Made by a program: the position numbers and the translations under genes. Below the pieces are notes generated by a model. That model was not told where the DNA came from, searched no databases, and saw only the letters and a list, made by a program, of their open reading frames with translations. DNA of 64,000 nt from positions 43,279-107,278 of the forward strand of contig JAPOTY010000016.1 in NCBI GenBank assembly GCA_026708965.1. The letters are read 5' to 3'. Of this stretch, positions 35,425 through 43,480 are shown one piece after another. Every line of letters starts with the position of its first letter. Position 1 is the first letter of the stretch. The stretch comes from Gammaproteobacteria bacterium. Its GTDB lineage: Bacteria; Pseudomonadota; Gammaproteobacteria; Steroidobacterales; Foliamicaceae.

Positions 35425-36665
35425 TAACCGTATCTCTTTTCCGAGTTACGCACTTGTTCGCCGCACAAAGCCAGATATCTGGCATGCTCTCTTGTTCCTT
35501 GAGGAATGATTTCCGCGTAGTAATCGAAATCCGCACCCGAACTGACTTTTTCAAGCCGCAGAACATCGCCGATGTCACCAGCGCTCCGCAATGCCTCGCT
35601 GCGTAATCGGAAATCATGCTTGTCGGGCCAAGTCATCATCTGCACGGCAACGACTTCCCCTCCTATTCGCATCCGTACGCCAGCACGGTCGAGTTTCCCC
35701 GATTTTCCTGGATCTTCGGCAAAGCCAGCAGGCCAATCCCAAAAATCCGGGTTCGCGTTGCGCGCTGCCAGAGGAACAAAAATCTCGGGCGAGCGCCGCG
35801 ATGCCCCTGGGGTGGTTTGACCAACTCCGACATCTGTTCGATGCAGCGTCATCACAAAACCCGTTGCCGCAAGGGCTATGGATTCAGTGGTGCTGGCCCG
35901 CCTCGCAGTCTCAGGCGCTCGCACCACAGCCATGCCACTGCCGGGAAGCGTGGTTCTCGGAGGCTTGGGTGCAGGGGGCACACCTTCGGCGGCGAACAAA
36001 AAATGGAATGGATCAAGTCCTGTTTTTTGTTCGGCTTCTGTATCTGAGCTTGGACTCTCCGGCAAGGATGCCGAGCTTGACATCAAGCCCTCAATCTCCG
36101 ACACATTTTGATCCAACAGCGGTATGCGGCCCATTGCGGCCAAACGCCCCAAGAGCTTTTTGTCTAGCAAAAGAGCGGTTTGGCGAGATGTGTCCGACCA
36201 AGAATCAAGCACACGCTCCACTGAACCGAGCAAGGAAGCATGGTCCGATTGGGTCAGATCAAGCTTTAGCCGAAATGAGGCCTCGTAGTTTGTGAACAGC
36301 CCGCCTTCGGTCAGGTTGCCGGAGCCAATGAGCAGATCGGCTGACTGCGAAGACTTAAACAGATATACCTTAGGATGGAAAGTGAAAGGCAGCCGGTTGT
36401 GGAAAACTATTACACGACCGTTGGGGCTTATAGCATCCAGCAAATCTTGGAGTCCAGCTGCGGAGCTGCCTCTATGGTCGATGCCTGCGATGATCTCTAC
36501 TTCGCTATTATGGACAAAATCAGACAATGCTTGTTTGATGTGTCGAGTTCCTGATCTTTTGATGAAAGCAACTGCGGCGCGGAAACATGTCCAAGGCCCT
36601 GCAAGGTTTTCGAGGAGGTATTCTCCGAGTCTGGAGTCTTGGTTGGGTTGAAAAATGAACTCCAT
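35418..36665 (-). CDS. phospholipase D-family restriction endonuclease (NgoFVII/BfiI-like)
   Basis: 415 aa. One PLD catalytic motif: HPKVYLF (His97, Lys99), then LLIGSGNLTEGG (Ser115, Asn117); a single copy implies a dimeric active site, as in BfiI. Residues ~255-405, including DKHDFRLRSEALRSAGDIGDVLRLEK, resemble the C-terminal B3-like DNA-recognition domain of the NgoFVII/BfiI group. The middle is a low-complexity Ser/Pro-rich linker. The start follows prfA by 9 bp, with AAGGAG formed over the prfA stop codon, so it could be translated from the prfA transcript. Confidence 0.85.
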   Translation of the reverse strand: MEFIFQPNQDSRLGEYLLENLAGPWTCFRAAVAFIKRSGTRHIKQALSDFVHNSEVEIIAGIDHRGSSAAGLQDLLDAISPNGRVIVFHNRLPFTFHPKVYLFKSSQSADLLIGSGNLTEGGLFTNYEASFRLKLDLTQSDHASLLGSVERVLDSWSDTSRQTALLLDKKLLGRLAAMGRIPLLDQNVSEIEGLMSSSASLPESPSSDTEAEQKTGLDPFHFLFAAEGVPPAPKPPRTTLPGSGMAVVRAPETARRASTTESIALAATGFVMTLHRTDVGVGQTTPGASRRSPEIFVPLAARNANPDFWDWPAGFAEDPGKSGKLDRAGVRMRIGGEVVAVQMMTWPDKHDFRLRSEALRSAGDIGDVLRLEKVSSGADFDYYAEIIPQGTREHARYLALCGEQVRNSEKRYGYY

Positions 36666-36674
36666 CTTGACTCC

Positions 36675-37763
36675 TTAAGCCCCGGGGTCGAGGGCGGCGA
36701 GTTGCTCGGCTTCCATGTGCTGGCGCAGCGGCTCGATGATCCCGTCGAGATCGCCTTCCATGATTTGCGGCAGTTTGTAGAGGCTTAAATTGATCCGGTG
36801 GTCGGTGACGCGGCCCTGGGGGTAGTTGTAGGTGCGGATGCGTTCGGAGCGGTCGCCGCTGCCCACTTGGGAGCGGCGTTCCTCGGCCCGCTCGCGCTCG
36901 AGGCGGCGCTGCTCGGCGTCGAGCAGGCGCGCCCGCAAAAGCGACAGCGCCCGGGCGCGATTCTTGTGTTGCGAGCGTTCGTCTTGGCACTCCACCACGA
37001 TGCCGGTGGGCAGGTGCGTGAGCCGCACCGCAGAGTCGGTTTTGTTGACGTGCTGGCCGCCGGCGCCTGAAGCGCGATAGGTATCGACCCGCAAGTCCCC
37101 TGGATCGATTTCGATTTCGCCGGTTTCCTCGGCTTCCGGCAGCACCGCCACCGTGCAGGCCGAGGTATGGATGCGGCCCTGGGACTCGGTTTCCGGAACC
37201 CGCTGCACGCGGTGCGCGCCGGACTCGAAGCGCAGGTACGAAAATACCCGCTTCCCGGACAGTCGGCAGATCACTTCCTTGTAGCCGCCGTGCTCGCCTT
37301 CGCTCATCTGCAGAATTTCCTGCGACCAGCGGCGCGCCTCGGCAAAGCGCGTGTACATGCGAAACAGATCGCCGGCGAATAGCGCGGCCTCGTCGCCGCC
37401 GGTTCCGGCGCGTATTTCCAGGTAAACGTCGCGCGCGTCGCGCGGGTCGGGTTGCAGCAGGAAACGCCGCAGGCTCAACTCCAAGCCCTGCTGCTCGCTG
37501 CGCGCCTGCTCAACTTCCTCGCGCGCCAGCTCGCGCAGATCTTCGTCGTCGCCTTGCAGCATTTCCGCTGCTCCGGCCTCTGCCTCGACTGCGCGTTCGT
37601 AACGGTCGAGCAGGCTCGCCAGCGGCTGAAGGCGGGCGTGCTCGCGCCCGACATCACGGCGGCGCTCGGCATCGGAGAGCACTTGCGGATCGGCAAGCGA
37701 CGCTTCCAAGAGCTTGAAGCGGTCCTTGAGGCCGCGCAGTTTTTCGAGCAGGGCGGGGTTCAT
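36675..37763 (-). CDS. prfA: peptide chain release factor 1
   Basis: Recognises UAA and UAG and triggers peptidyl-tRNA hydrolysis. 362 aa from the ATG at 37763 ([16 protein letters not shown]). The catalytic loop [18 protein letters not shown] carries GGQ. The codon-reading P-x-T tripeptide is PET ([15 protein letters not shown]) rather than the PAT of E. coli. The GGQ Gln is the target of PrmC, encoded at 26 kb. Divergent from the TPR lipoprotein gene, as in pseudomonads. Confidence 0.96.
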   Translation of the reverse strand: MNPALLEKLRGLKDRFKLLEASLADPQVLSDAERRRDVGREHARLQPLASLLDRYERAVEAEAGAAEMLQGDDEDLRELAREEVEQARSEQQGLELSLRRFLLQPDPRDARDVYLEIRAGTGGDEAALFAGDLFRMYTRFAEARRWSQEILQMSEGEHGGYKEVICRLSGKRVFSYLRFESGAHRVQRVPETESQGRIHTSACTVAVLPEAEETGEIEIDPGDLRVDTYRASGAGGQHVNKTDSAVRLTHLPTGIVVECQDERSQHKNRARALSLLRARLLDAEQRRLERERAEERRSQVGSGDRSERIRTYNYPQGRVTDHRINLSLYKLPQIMEGDLDGIIEPLRQHMEAEQLAALDPGA

Positions 37764-37830
37764 GGCAAAAGGGGACCGCAAGCGAAGGCCGTGGCAGGGC
37801 CGGAGCCTCAACAGCGGCTATTATCGCAGG

Positions 37831-39480
37831 GTGAGTTGCTTTCCCCTAGCCAGCGGCGGCATAGCCTTCCTTGCCGGTGTCTGGCTGACCGGCTGCGCGA
37901 GCGGACAACTCTGGCTGAACGAGGCGGGCTGGCCGCCGTTCCCCCAATCTCAGGCGCGAGCCATGCTGGCCGAGGCTTCCGGTCGTTCCGATGCCTTCGA
38001 GGCCGCCTCGGAATTGAGCAGGGCGGCCGAATTTGCATACCGGCGCGACCTCTACCCGATCGCTTCGGAGGCCGCCGAACTTTGGCTGGAGCAAAGCCCT
38101 GATGACTTGGAAGCGCTGGCGCTGGCTGCGGCGTTGGCCGTAGCCCTCGACCAGCCCGGCCGGTCGATTGCCGTTGCCCGCAGAGGGCTGGCCCGCCCGG
38201 AAAAAGCCGAGCGCTTCGTGGCCCTGTTTGTTGATCGTCTCTCCGGGCTCAACCCGGAGTTGCTGAGCGCCCGGCCCTTGGAACCGGTCACTGCCGCGCT
38301 CGCCCGGGAGTTTCCCGGTTCGTCGGGCTTGCTGGCGCTGGCCGCCCGCGTGGCGCTGGGCGCTGAGCGCTACGACGAGGTTTTGCATCACGCCAACGTG
38401 CTGCTGAGGCGGAACCCTGGGGACGACGCGGCGCATGTGATCGCTGCCACCGCGCAGCTTCGCGGCGGCGATCCGGATATGGCGCTGGCTCGGCTGACCG
38501 AGCAAATGGCGCTGCGCGAGAGCGTGTCGCTGGAACAGAATTACGCCATGCTGCTGCTGGAGAACCGCCAGCCGCGCGAGGCCGTCAGCCGGATGCGGGA
38601 GCTGCGCCGGCGGCACCCGGATCTGCCTGAATTGACGCTAGCCGAAGCCCGAATGCTGCGCTTGCTGGGCGCCGTGAACCTCGCCGAGCCAATCCTTCTG
38701 GAACTATTCGCGCGCGGTTGGGAGGTTGATCAGGTCCGCAAGGAACTGGGAGGCATTGCTGCGGATCGCGGCGAATGGCTGGAGGCCGTGGAGTGGCACG
38801 CCGGCATCCGGTCGGAAACGCTGGCCCTGGCGGCAGCGCAGGGCTTGGTGCGCGCTTTCGTTGAACTGGAGGAATTCGACGAAGCTCTGGCCGCAGTGCT
38901 GCATCTGGTTCGCGGCTATCCCCGGCACACCTACGAAGGCCTGTCGCTGGCCGGTAGCGTCATGCAGTCCGCCGGCCGCCCGAGGGAGGCGCTGGCGGCC
39001 TATGAGGAAGGCCTGCGTTACGTGCCGGACAGCCGCCAGCTGCGGATGGCGCGCGCCCACATGCTGGTTGCTCTTGAGCGGCACCGCCGAGCCGTTCAGG
39101 CCATGGAGGAGCTGCTTGAGGACTTTCCGCGCGACTCCGAAGTCCTCAACGCCCTCGGATACACGCTGGCCGACCGCGGCATCCGTCTTGAGGAGGCGCA
39201 TGGGCATATTCGTCTGGCGCTGGAACTGTCGCCCGATGCGCCGGCGATCGTGGACAGCATGGGCTGGGTGCTCTATCGGCTGGGAAGGCCGGAGGAAGCC
39301 TTGCCGCTTCTGGAGCAGGCGCTGGCCGCATTCCCGCACCCCGAAGTGGCGGCGCATCTGTGCGAGGTCCTGTTCGAGCTGGGACAGACCGAGCGCGCCG
39401 GAGAATTGCTGCGCGAGTCCCTGAAGCGATTCGAGGACACGGCTTTGCTCGAAGCTGTGCAGGAGAGATATTCGCGATGA
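37831..39480 (+). CDS. TPR-repeat outer-membrane lipoprotein
   Basis: 549 aa. The GTG at 37831 is chosen because it gives a lipoprotein signal peptide with lipobox LTGC (Cys about residue 21); longer in-frame starts overlap prfA. The remainder is a chain of tetratricopeptide repeats, clearest in the second half (ALAAYEEGLRYVPDSRQLRMAR onward, and MGWVLYRLGRPEEALPLLEQAL). The divergent prfA / TPR / lolB order is a gammaproteobacterial signature (PA4667-like). Probably a scaffold in the envelope; exact role unknown. Its stop overlaps the lolB start (ATGA). Confidence 0.85.
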   Translation: MSCFPLASGGIAFLAGVWLTGCASGQLWLNEAGWPPFPQSQARAMLAEASGRSDAFEAASELSRAAEFAYRRDLYPIASEAAELWLEQSPDDLEALALAAALAVALDQPGRSIAVARRGLARPEKAERFVALFVDRLSGLNPELLSARPLEPVTAALAREFPGSSGLLALAARVALGAERYDEVLHHANVLLRRNPGDDAAHVIAATAQLRGGDPDMALARLTEQMALRESVSLEQNYAMLLLENRQPREAVSRMRELRRRHPDLPELTLAEARMLRLLGAVNLAEPILLELFARGWEVDQVRKELGGIAADRGEWLEAVEWHAGIRSETLALAAAQGLVRAFVELEEFDEALAAVLHLVRGYPRHTYEGLSLAGSVMQSAGRPREALAAYEEGLRYVPDSRQLRMARAHMLVALERHRRAVQAMEELLEDFPRDSEVLNALGYTLADRGIRLEEAHGHIRLALELSPDAPAIVDSMGWVLYRLGRPEEALPLLEQALAAFPHPEVAAHLCEVLFELGQTERAGELLRESLKRFEDTALLEAVQERYSR

Positions 39481-40076
39481 CGCGCGCTTGCCCTCGCCTG
39501 TGCGTGTTTGCTGCGGCGTGCGTCGTCATCGCCGCCTGCGCTCCGGCGCGCGAGGTGAGCCGCGGCACGCTGGACGTGGCTGCGCTGGCCGCCCTCGATG
39601 CTTGGGAATCCCGCGGCCGGGTGGCCCTCAACGCTGAGGGCAGGGGAGTTCAGGCCAATTTTCTGTGGCGTCAGGATGGCCCCAAGGCGCGTGTGCAGTT
39701 GAGCGGCCCTTGGGGAGTCGGTGCCGAGGAGGTTCTGATCGAAGGTCCGGAGGCCATGCTGCGGAGCGACGGTGCCTGGGTGCCGATGTGCGCTTCGCCG
39801 ACGGCACCTGATGAAATGTCTCTGCTGTGCGCGGGCGCTCCGCTGAACAGCCTGCCGTTCTGGCTAAGGGGCCTGCCCGATCCGGGGCGGCCATATCAGG
39901 AAAACCGCTCTCCGGAAAACGGCGTGCGGGAATTTTCCCAGGCAGGTTGGCGGGTGGAGGTGAACGCCCTGGCCCGGACGGGCCCGCTCACGGTTCCCCG
40001 AAGGGTTTTCATCAGCGGCCCCGGCGCCACGCTGAGAGTGGCTATTACGAATTGGGCGCTGACGGCGGCTCCCTGA
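39477..40076 (+). CDS. lolB: outer-membrane lipoprotein LolB
   Basis: 199 aa receptor that takes lipoproteins from LolA and inserts them into the outer membrane. Lipobox VIAAC (Cys near residue 21) follows a hydrophobic leader. The beta-barrel-like body (WESRGRVALNAEGRGVQANFLWRQ, then PLNSLPFWLRGLPDPG) matches the LolB pattern. ispE, which often follows lolB, is absent, and a helicase gene comes next. Confidence 0.9.
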   Translation: MTRACPRLCVFAAACVVIAACAPAREVSRGTLDVAALAALDAWESRGRVALNAEGRGVQANFLWRQDGPKARVQLSGPWGVGAEEVLIEGPEAMLRSDGAWVPMCASPTAPDEMSLLCAGAPLNSLPFWLRGLPDPGRPYQENRSPENGVREFSQAGWRVEVNALARTGPLTVPRRVFISGPGATLRVAITNWALTAAP

Positions 40077-40104
40077 AACCTGCGCAGAGGCAGCCGCGGG
40101 AGAG

Positions 40105-41730
40105 GTGAAACGCGAAAACACCATTGAAGTGACCGGCGAGTTCGCCCGCGCTCTCGAAGCCATGCGGGTGGGCCGGCGGCACTTGCTGATTACCGGCAGC
40201 GCGGGCACCGGCAAATCGACGCTGCTCAGCCTTTTTTGTGAAAGCGTGGACTGGGACCCGGTGGTTCTGGCGCCCACCGGCGTGGCTGCGCTGAATGTGG
40301 GCGGCCAGACGGTGCATCGCTTTTTCGGATTCGGCATCGACATCACGCTCGAAGCCGCGGGCAAACGCAGCGCGCGCGATCCCCAGCTGTACAGGAATCT
40401 CAAGACCCTCATCATCGACGAAGTGTCGATGCTGCGCGCCGATTTGCTCGATTGCGTCGATTTGTTTCTCAAGCGCCACGGCCCCCTGCCGGGGCAGCCC
40501 TTCGGAGGGGTGCATATGGTGTTTATCGGCGATTTGTATCAATTGCCGCCGGTGGTGATAGGCGTGGAACGGGAGGCCTTGAAGGAACGCTACGACTCGC
40601 CGCATTTCTTCAGCGCCGGGGCGCTTAAGGGCGTGGAGCTGCAAACGGTGGAGCTCACGAAAGTCTTCAGGCAGCGCAACCGGGCGTTCGCCAGCCTGCT
40701 GAACCGGATTCGCAAGAACGCCGCCGAACCGGGCGATATCGAGCGCCTTAACGAGCGCCTGGATCCGCACTTCGAGCCGCCGCAGGGGTGCGGCTATATC
40801 ACGCTTACGGGCACCAACCGCAAGGCCGACGCGATCAACGAAGCGCGCCTGGATGCCTTGCGCGCCCCGGAGCATGAGCGACGCGCGGTTATCCAGGGCG
40901 CTTTCGCGCGTGATTACTACCCTACGCAGGAACGGCTGCGGTTCAAGGAGGGTGCCCAGGTCATGCTGCTGAACAACGACAGCGCCCAGCGCTGGGTGAA
41001 CGGCAGCATCGGCGTGATTGAGGGCGTGAATATCGGCGACGACGAGGAGGATGTGGCAAGCTCATATGCTGACTATGCCCGCTGGCAGTCTGCGGGCGCG
41101 AAGATCGGCGGCGGCGAGGAGCATGTGGCAGTTCGCCTGAGCGAGCCCAACCGCCTAGTCCGTGTAGAGCCCTATGAATGGGAGCTGATTCGTTTCGATC
41201 TGAGCGAGGGAGCCATCGTTTCCAGCCCTGCGGGCACGTTCACCCAGTTTCCGTTCCGGCTGGCTTGGGCGGTGACCGTGCATAAGAGCCAGGGAAAGAC
41301 TTTCAAGCGCATGGTGGTTGATCTGGACCGGGTGTTCGCCGCCGGCCAGGCTTATGTCGCGTTGAGCCGTTGCACCACCCTGGAGGGCCTAGTGCTGACC
41401 CGACCCCTTGCCCCCGGCGCGATCCGCTGCGACTGGCGGGTGCAGCGGTTCCTGACCGGCGAGCAGTACAAACGCGCCGAGCGCAGGCAATCGACCGACG
41501 AGAAGCTTGAAATGATCGAGCAAGCGATAGAAGCCGGAGCGGACGTGGAAATGGAATACCTCAAACGCAACGATGTCCGCACCCGCCGCCGCGTGCGCCC
41601 GCTGGAGGTGGGGATGCGCTCGTATTCCAGCCACGAATTCCTCGGGATGCGCGCCTGGTGCGCGCTGCGCAAGGACGAACGCACCTTCCGCCTCGACCGC
41701 ATCCTCTCGCTTTCGATTTCCAGCACCTGA
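40105..41730 (+). CDS. Pif1-family DNA helicase with C-terminal WYL-like domain
   Basis: 541 aa, GTG start with GAGAGG just upstream. SF1B helicase: Walker A GSAGTGKSTLL (about residues 31-41), APTGVAALNVGGQTVHRFF, Walker B LIIDEVSMLRAD, motif III GDLYQLPPV and late AVTVHKSQGKTF and YVALSRCTTLEGL. The last ~75 residues (EYLKRNDVRTRRRVRPLEVG, then CALRKDERTFRLDRI) resemble a WYL ligand/nucleic-acid-sensing domain. It unwinds 5'-3', possibly at G-quadruplexes or stalled forks. It borders a damaged restriction-modification locus, so a defence link is possible. Confidence 0.88.
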   Translation: MKRENTIEVTGEFARALEAMRVGRRHLLITGSAGTGKSTLLSLFCESVDWDPVVLAPTGVAALNVGGQTVHRFFGFGIDITLEAAGKRSARDPQLYRNLKTLIIDEVSMLRADLLDCVDLFLKRHGPLPGQPFGGVHMVFIGDLYQLPPVVIGVEREALKERYDSPHFFSAGALKGVELQTVELTKVFRQRNRAFASLLNRIRKNAAEPGDIERLNERLDPHFEPPQGCGYITLTGTNRKADAINEARLDALRAPEHERRAVIQGAFARDYYPTQERLRFKEGAQVMLLNNDSAQRWVNGSIGVIEGVNIGDDEEDVASSYADYARWQSAGAKIGGGEEHVAVRLSEPNRLVRVEPYEWELIRFDLSEGAIVSSPAGTFTQFPFRLAWAVTVHKSQGKTFKRMVVDLDRVFAAGQAYVALSRCTTLEGLVLTRPLAPGAIRCDWRVQRFLTGEQYKRAERRQSTDEKLEMIEQAIEAGADVEMEYLKRNDVRTRRRVRPLEVGMRSYSSHEFLGMRAWCALRKDERTFRLDRILSLSISST

Positions 41731-41750
41731 CTCACTTTTTGAGAAGCAAT

Positions 41751-41951
41751 GTGATTGTTATCGTCACTACTGGCAAGATTGGCAGCGAGGCTAGGCGCTA
41801 CGCCAATAGGATTATGGATGTTTCCAATCTGGCCATTGTCATGCTCGACGGAGAAGATTTAGGCGCGATAAGCGAGCGCCCTGACGAGGTGCTGCGAGCC
41901 TTCCAGCGCGAGGCCCGCCACGCCATGAATTTGAAGAAGCTTGATCTGTAG
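41751..41951 (+). pseudogene. C-terminal remnant of a restriction endonuclease
   Basis: 66 codons from a GTG at 41751. IVTTGKIGSEARRYANRIM, then NLAIVMLDGEDL, resembles the end of an Mrr-like restriction endonuclease catalytic domain, with a tail (EARHAMNLKKLDL) common in such enzymes. The catalytic core and N-terminal DNA-binding part are missing; the sequence upstream is the end of the helicase gene. The remnant ends 15 bp before a methyltransferase with its own GGAGG site, as expected of an R-M operon that lost its nuclease. Confidence 0.6.
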
Positions 41952-41966
41952 CGCTGGAGGCGAACG

Positions 41967-43064
41967 ATGACGCTTGGACAGCCTCCTGAACTATTCCATC
42001 GGACCGCATTGGGCCGAATCTACCTCGGCGATAGCTTGGACGTTATGAGTGCCAGAAAGCAGGCCACGGTCGCCTTGGTTATGACCAGTCCGCCGTTCGC
42101 GCTGACGCGCAAGAAGGACTATGGGAACGAGCAGGAGGATGACTATCTGCAATGGTTCCGGGGTTTCGCCGAGCAGTTTCGCCGCATCCTGAAGGACGAT
42201 GGCAGCCTGGTGATCGACCTTGGCGGCGCGTGGAAGCCCGGCATGCCCGTTCGAAGCCTCTACCACTTCAAGCTTCTGATCATGCTATGCGAGGAATACG
42301 GCTTTCATCTGGCTCAGGAATTCTATTGGTGGAATCCCTCGAAGCTGCCCACGCCTGCTGAATGGGTCAATGTGCGCCGCATTCGAGTGAAGGATGGCGT
42401 CAACACGGTATGGTGGCTGTCCAAGACACCTTGGCCGCGGGCGAGCAACCGCCGAGTGCTGCAGCCGTACAGCGACAGCATGAAGACCTTGTTGCGCAAC
42501 GGCTACAAACCGATGCTGCGGCCCTCCGGCCACGATATCAGCGATAAATTCTCCATCGACAATGGCGCCGCGATCCCCCCTAATCTCATAGCGATCCCCA
42601 ATACCGAGAGCAATAGCGGTTACCTGCGCTATTGCAAGCAGATCGGCCTCAAGCCGCACCCGGCGCGCTTTCCGGCAGCTCTGCCTGAGTACTTTGTGCG
42701 CATGCTGACAGATCCCGGGGATTTGGTCATGGATCCATTTGCGGGCAGCTGCGTTACGGGCGAAGTCGCAGAGCGATTGGACCGAGAGTGGGTATGCGTT
42801 GACACGGTGGAACCGTACCTGCGCGGCGCCAAGGGAAGATTTGGGGAAAGGCCGGGGACCCCGAAATCCAAGTCGTCTAGGAAGGATGCCAGCGCGTATT
42901 ACCGCATCCCGCATCCAGGGTTGCTTTGGAAGCGACGGTCAGACAAGGAAGAGCCGCTTCCCAAGGACGGCGGCAGGCATCGCTCAGCACCTTTGAATCG
43001 CCGCGTAGCCCAGCAGCGGACATCCTCGGCAACCAGCATAGCGAGTGATTTGGCGTCACGATAG
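41967..43064 (+). CDS. site-specific DNA methyltransferase (beta-class, solitary)
   Basis: 365 aa. The catalytic motif VMTSPPFALTRKKDYG (about residues 38-53) precedes the SAM motif VMDPFAGSCVTGEVAE (about 253-268), the beta-class order, opposite to the pair at 32-35 kb. The S-P-P-F form suggests N4-cytosine or N6-adenine methylation. The last ~75 residues are Lys/Arg/Ser-rich and look divergent. The only nearby nuclease is the remnant upstream, so this is now an orphan methyltransferase. Confidence 0.85.
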   Translation: MTLGQPPELFHRTALGRIYLGDSLDVMSARKQATVALVMTSPPFALTRKKDYGNEQEDDYLQWFRGFAEQFRRILKDDGSLVIDLGGAWKPGMPVRSLYHFKLLIMLCEEYGFHLAQEFYWWNPSKLPTPAEWVNVRRIRVKDGVNTVWWLSKTPWPRASNRRVLQPYSDSMKTLLRNGYKPMLRPSGHDISDKFSIDNGAAIPPNLIAIPNTESNSGYLRYCKQIGLKPHPARFPAALPEYFVRMLTDPGDLVMDPFAGSCVTGEVAERLDREWVCVDTVEPYLRGAKGRFGERPGTPKSKSSRKDASAYYRIPHPGLLWKRRSDKEEPLPKDGGRHRSAPLNRRVAQQRTSSATSIASDLASR

Positions 43065-43113
43065 CCCTTGTGGCGGGCGCTTGGGCGCGTTTTCGGGCGC
43101 AAGGCGAAGGACT

Positions 43114-43119
43114 TATAAT
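43114..43119 (+). promoter_or_regulatory. -10 element before the PQQ dehydrogenase operon
   Basis: A perfect TATAAT 28 bases before the ATG of the small gene at 43148, followed by a GGAGG ribosome site. No good -35 is seen in the GC-rich DNA upstream. Confidence 0.5.
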
Positions 43120-43147
43120 CGAGTGGGCTTGAATTGGAGGATTTGCG

Positions 43148-43480
43148 ATGAGCGACAATCCGGGCTACACGGCTGACTTTATCAAGTCCGATACGGACCG
43201 GGCCACGTTCATGGCTGATCCGGCCTTGGACCATCTGATGACCGCGCTGGTTTCAATCAGCACCGAAATCTGGGCTCAGGGGCGCAGGATGAAGATCGTG
43301 GAGCGGTTGCTGGAGGATCACGGAAAGGTGACGCGCGATCTCATCGAGTCGTACAAGCCCAGCGCCGAGGAAGAGCAGGCTTGGCGCAAAGAGCGCGACC
43401 AGTTCATTGAGCGCACCTTCGGTTCGATCACGGCGGGCGAGGCTATCGGCATTGGAGGTGCGATCAAGGCGCCCCAATGA
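43148..43480 (+). CDS. small conserved-looking protein upstream of PQQ dehydrogenase
   Basis: 110 aa, soluble, largely helical and charged, with no signal peptide. Not recognised. ALDHLMTALVSISTEIWAQGRR is amphipathic, and the C-terminal GEAIGIGGAIKAPQ is flexible. A clear ribosome site (TTGGAGG) precedes the ATG, and the stop overlaps the start of the PQQ dehydrogenase gene by 4 bp. Coupling suggests the two products are made together; no function can be assigned. Confidence 0.75.
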   Translation: MSDNPGYTADFIKSDTDRATFMADPALDHLMTALVSISTEIWAQGRRMKIVERLLEDHGKVTRDLIESYKPSAEEEQAWRKERDQFIERTFGSITAGEAIGIGGAIKAPQ

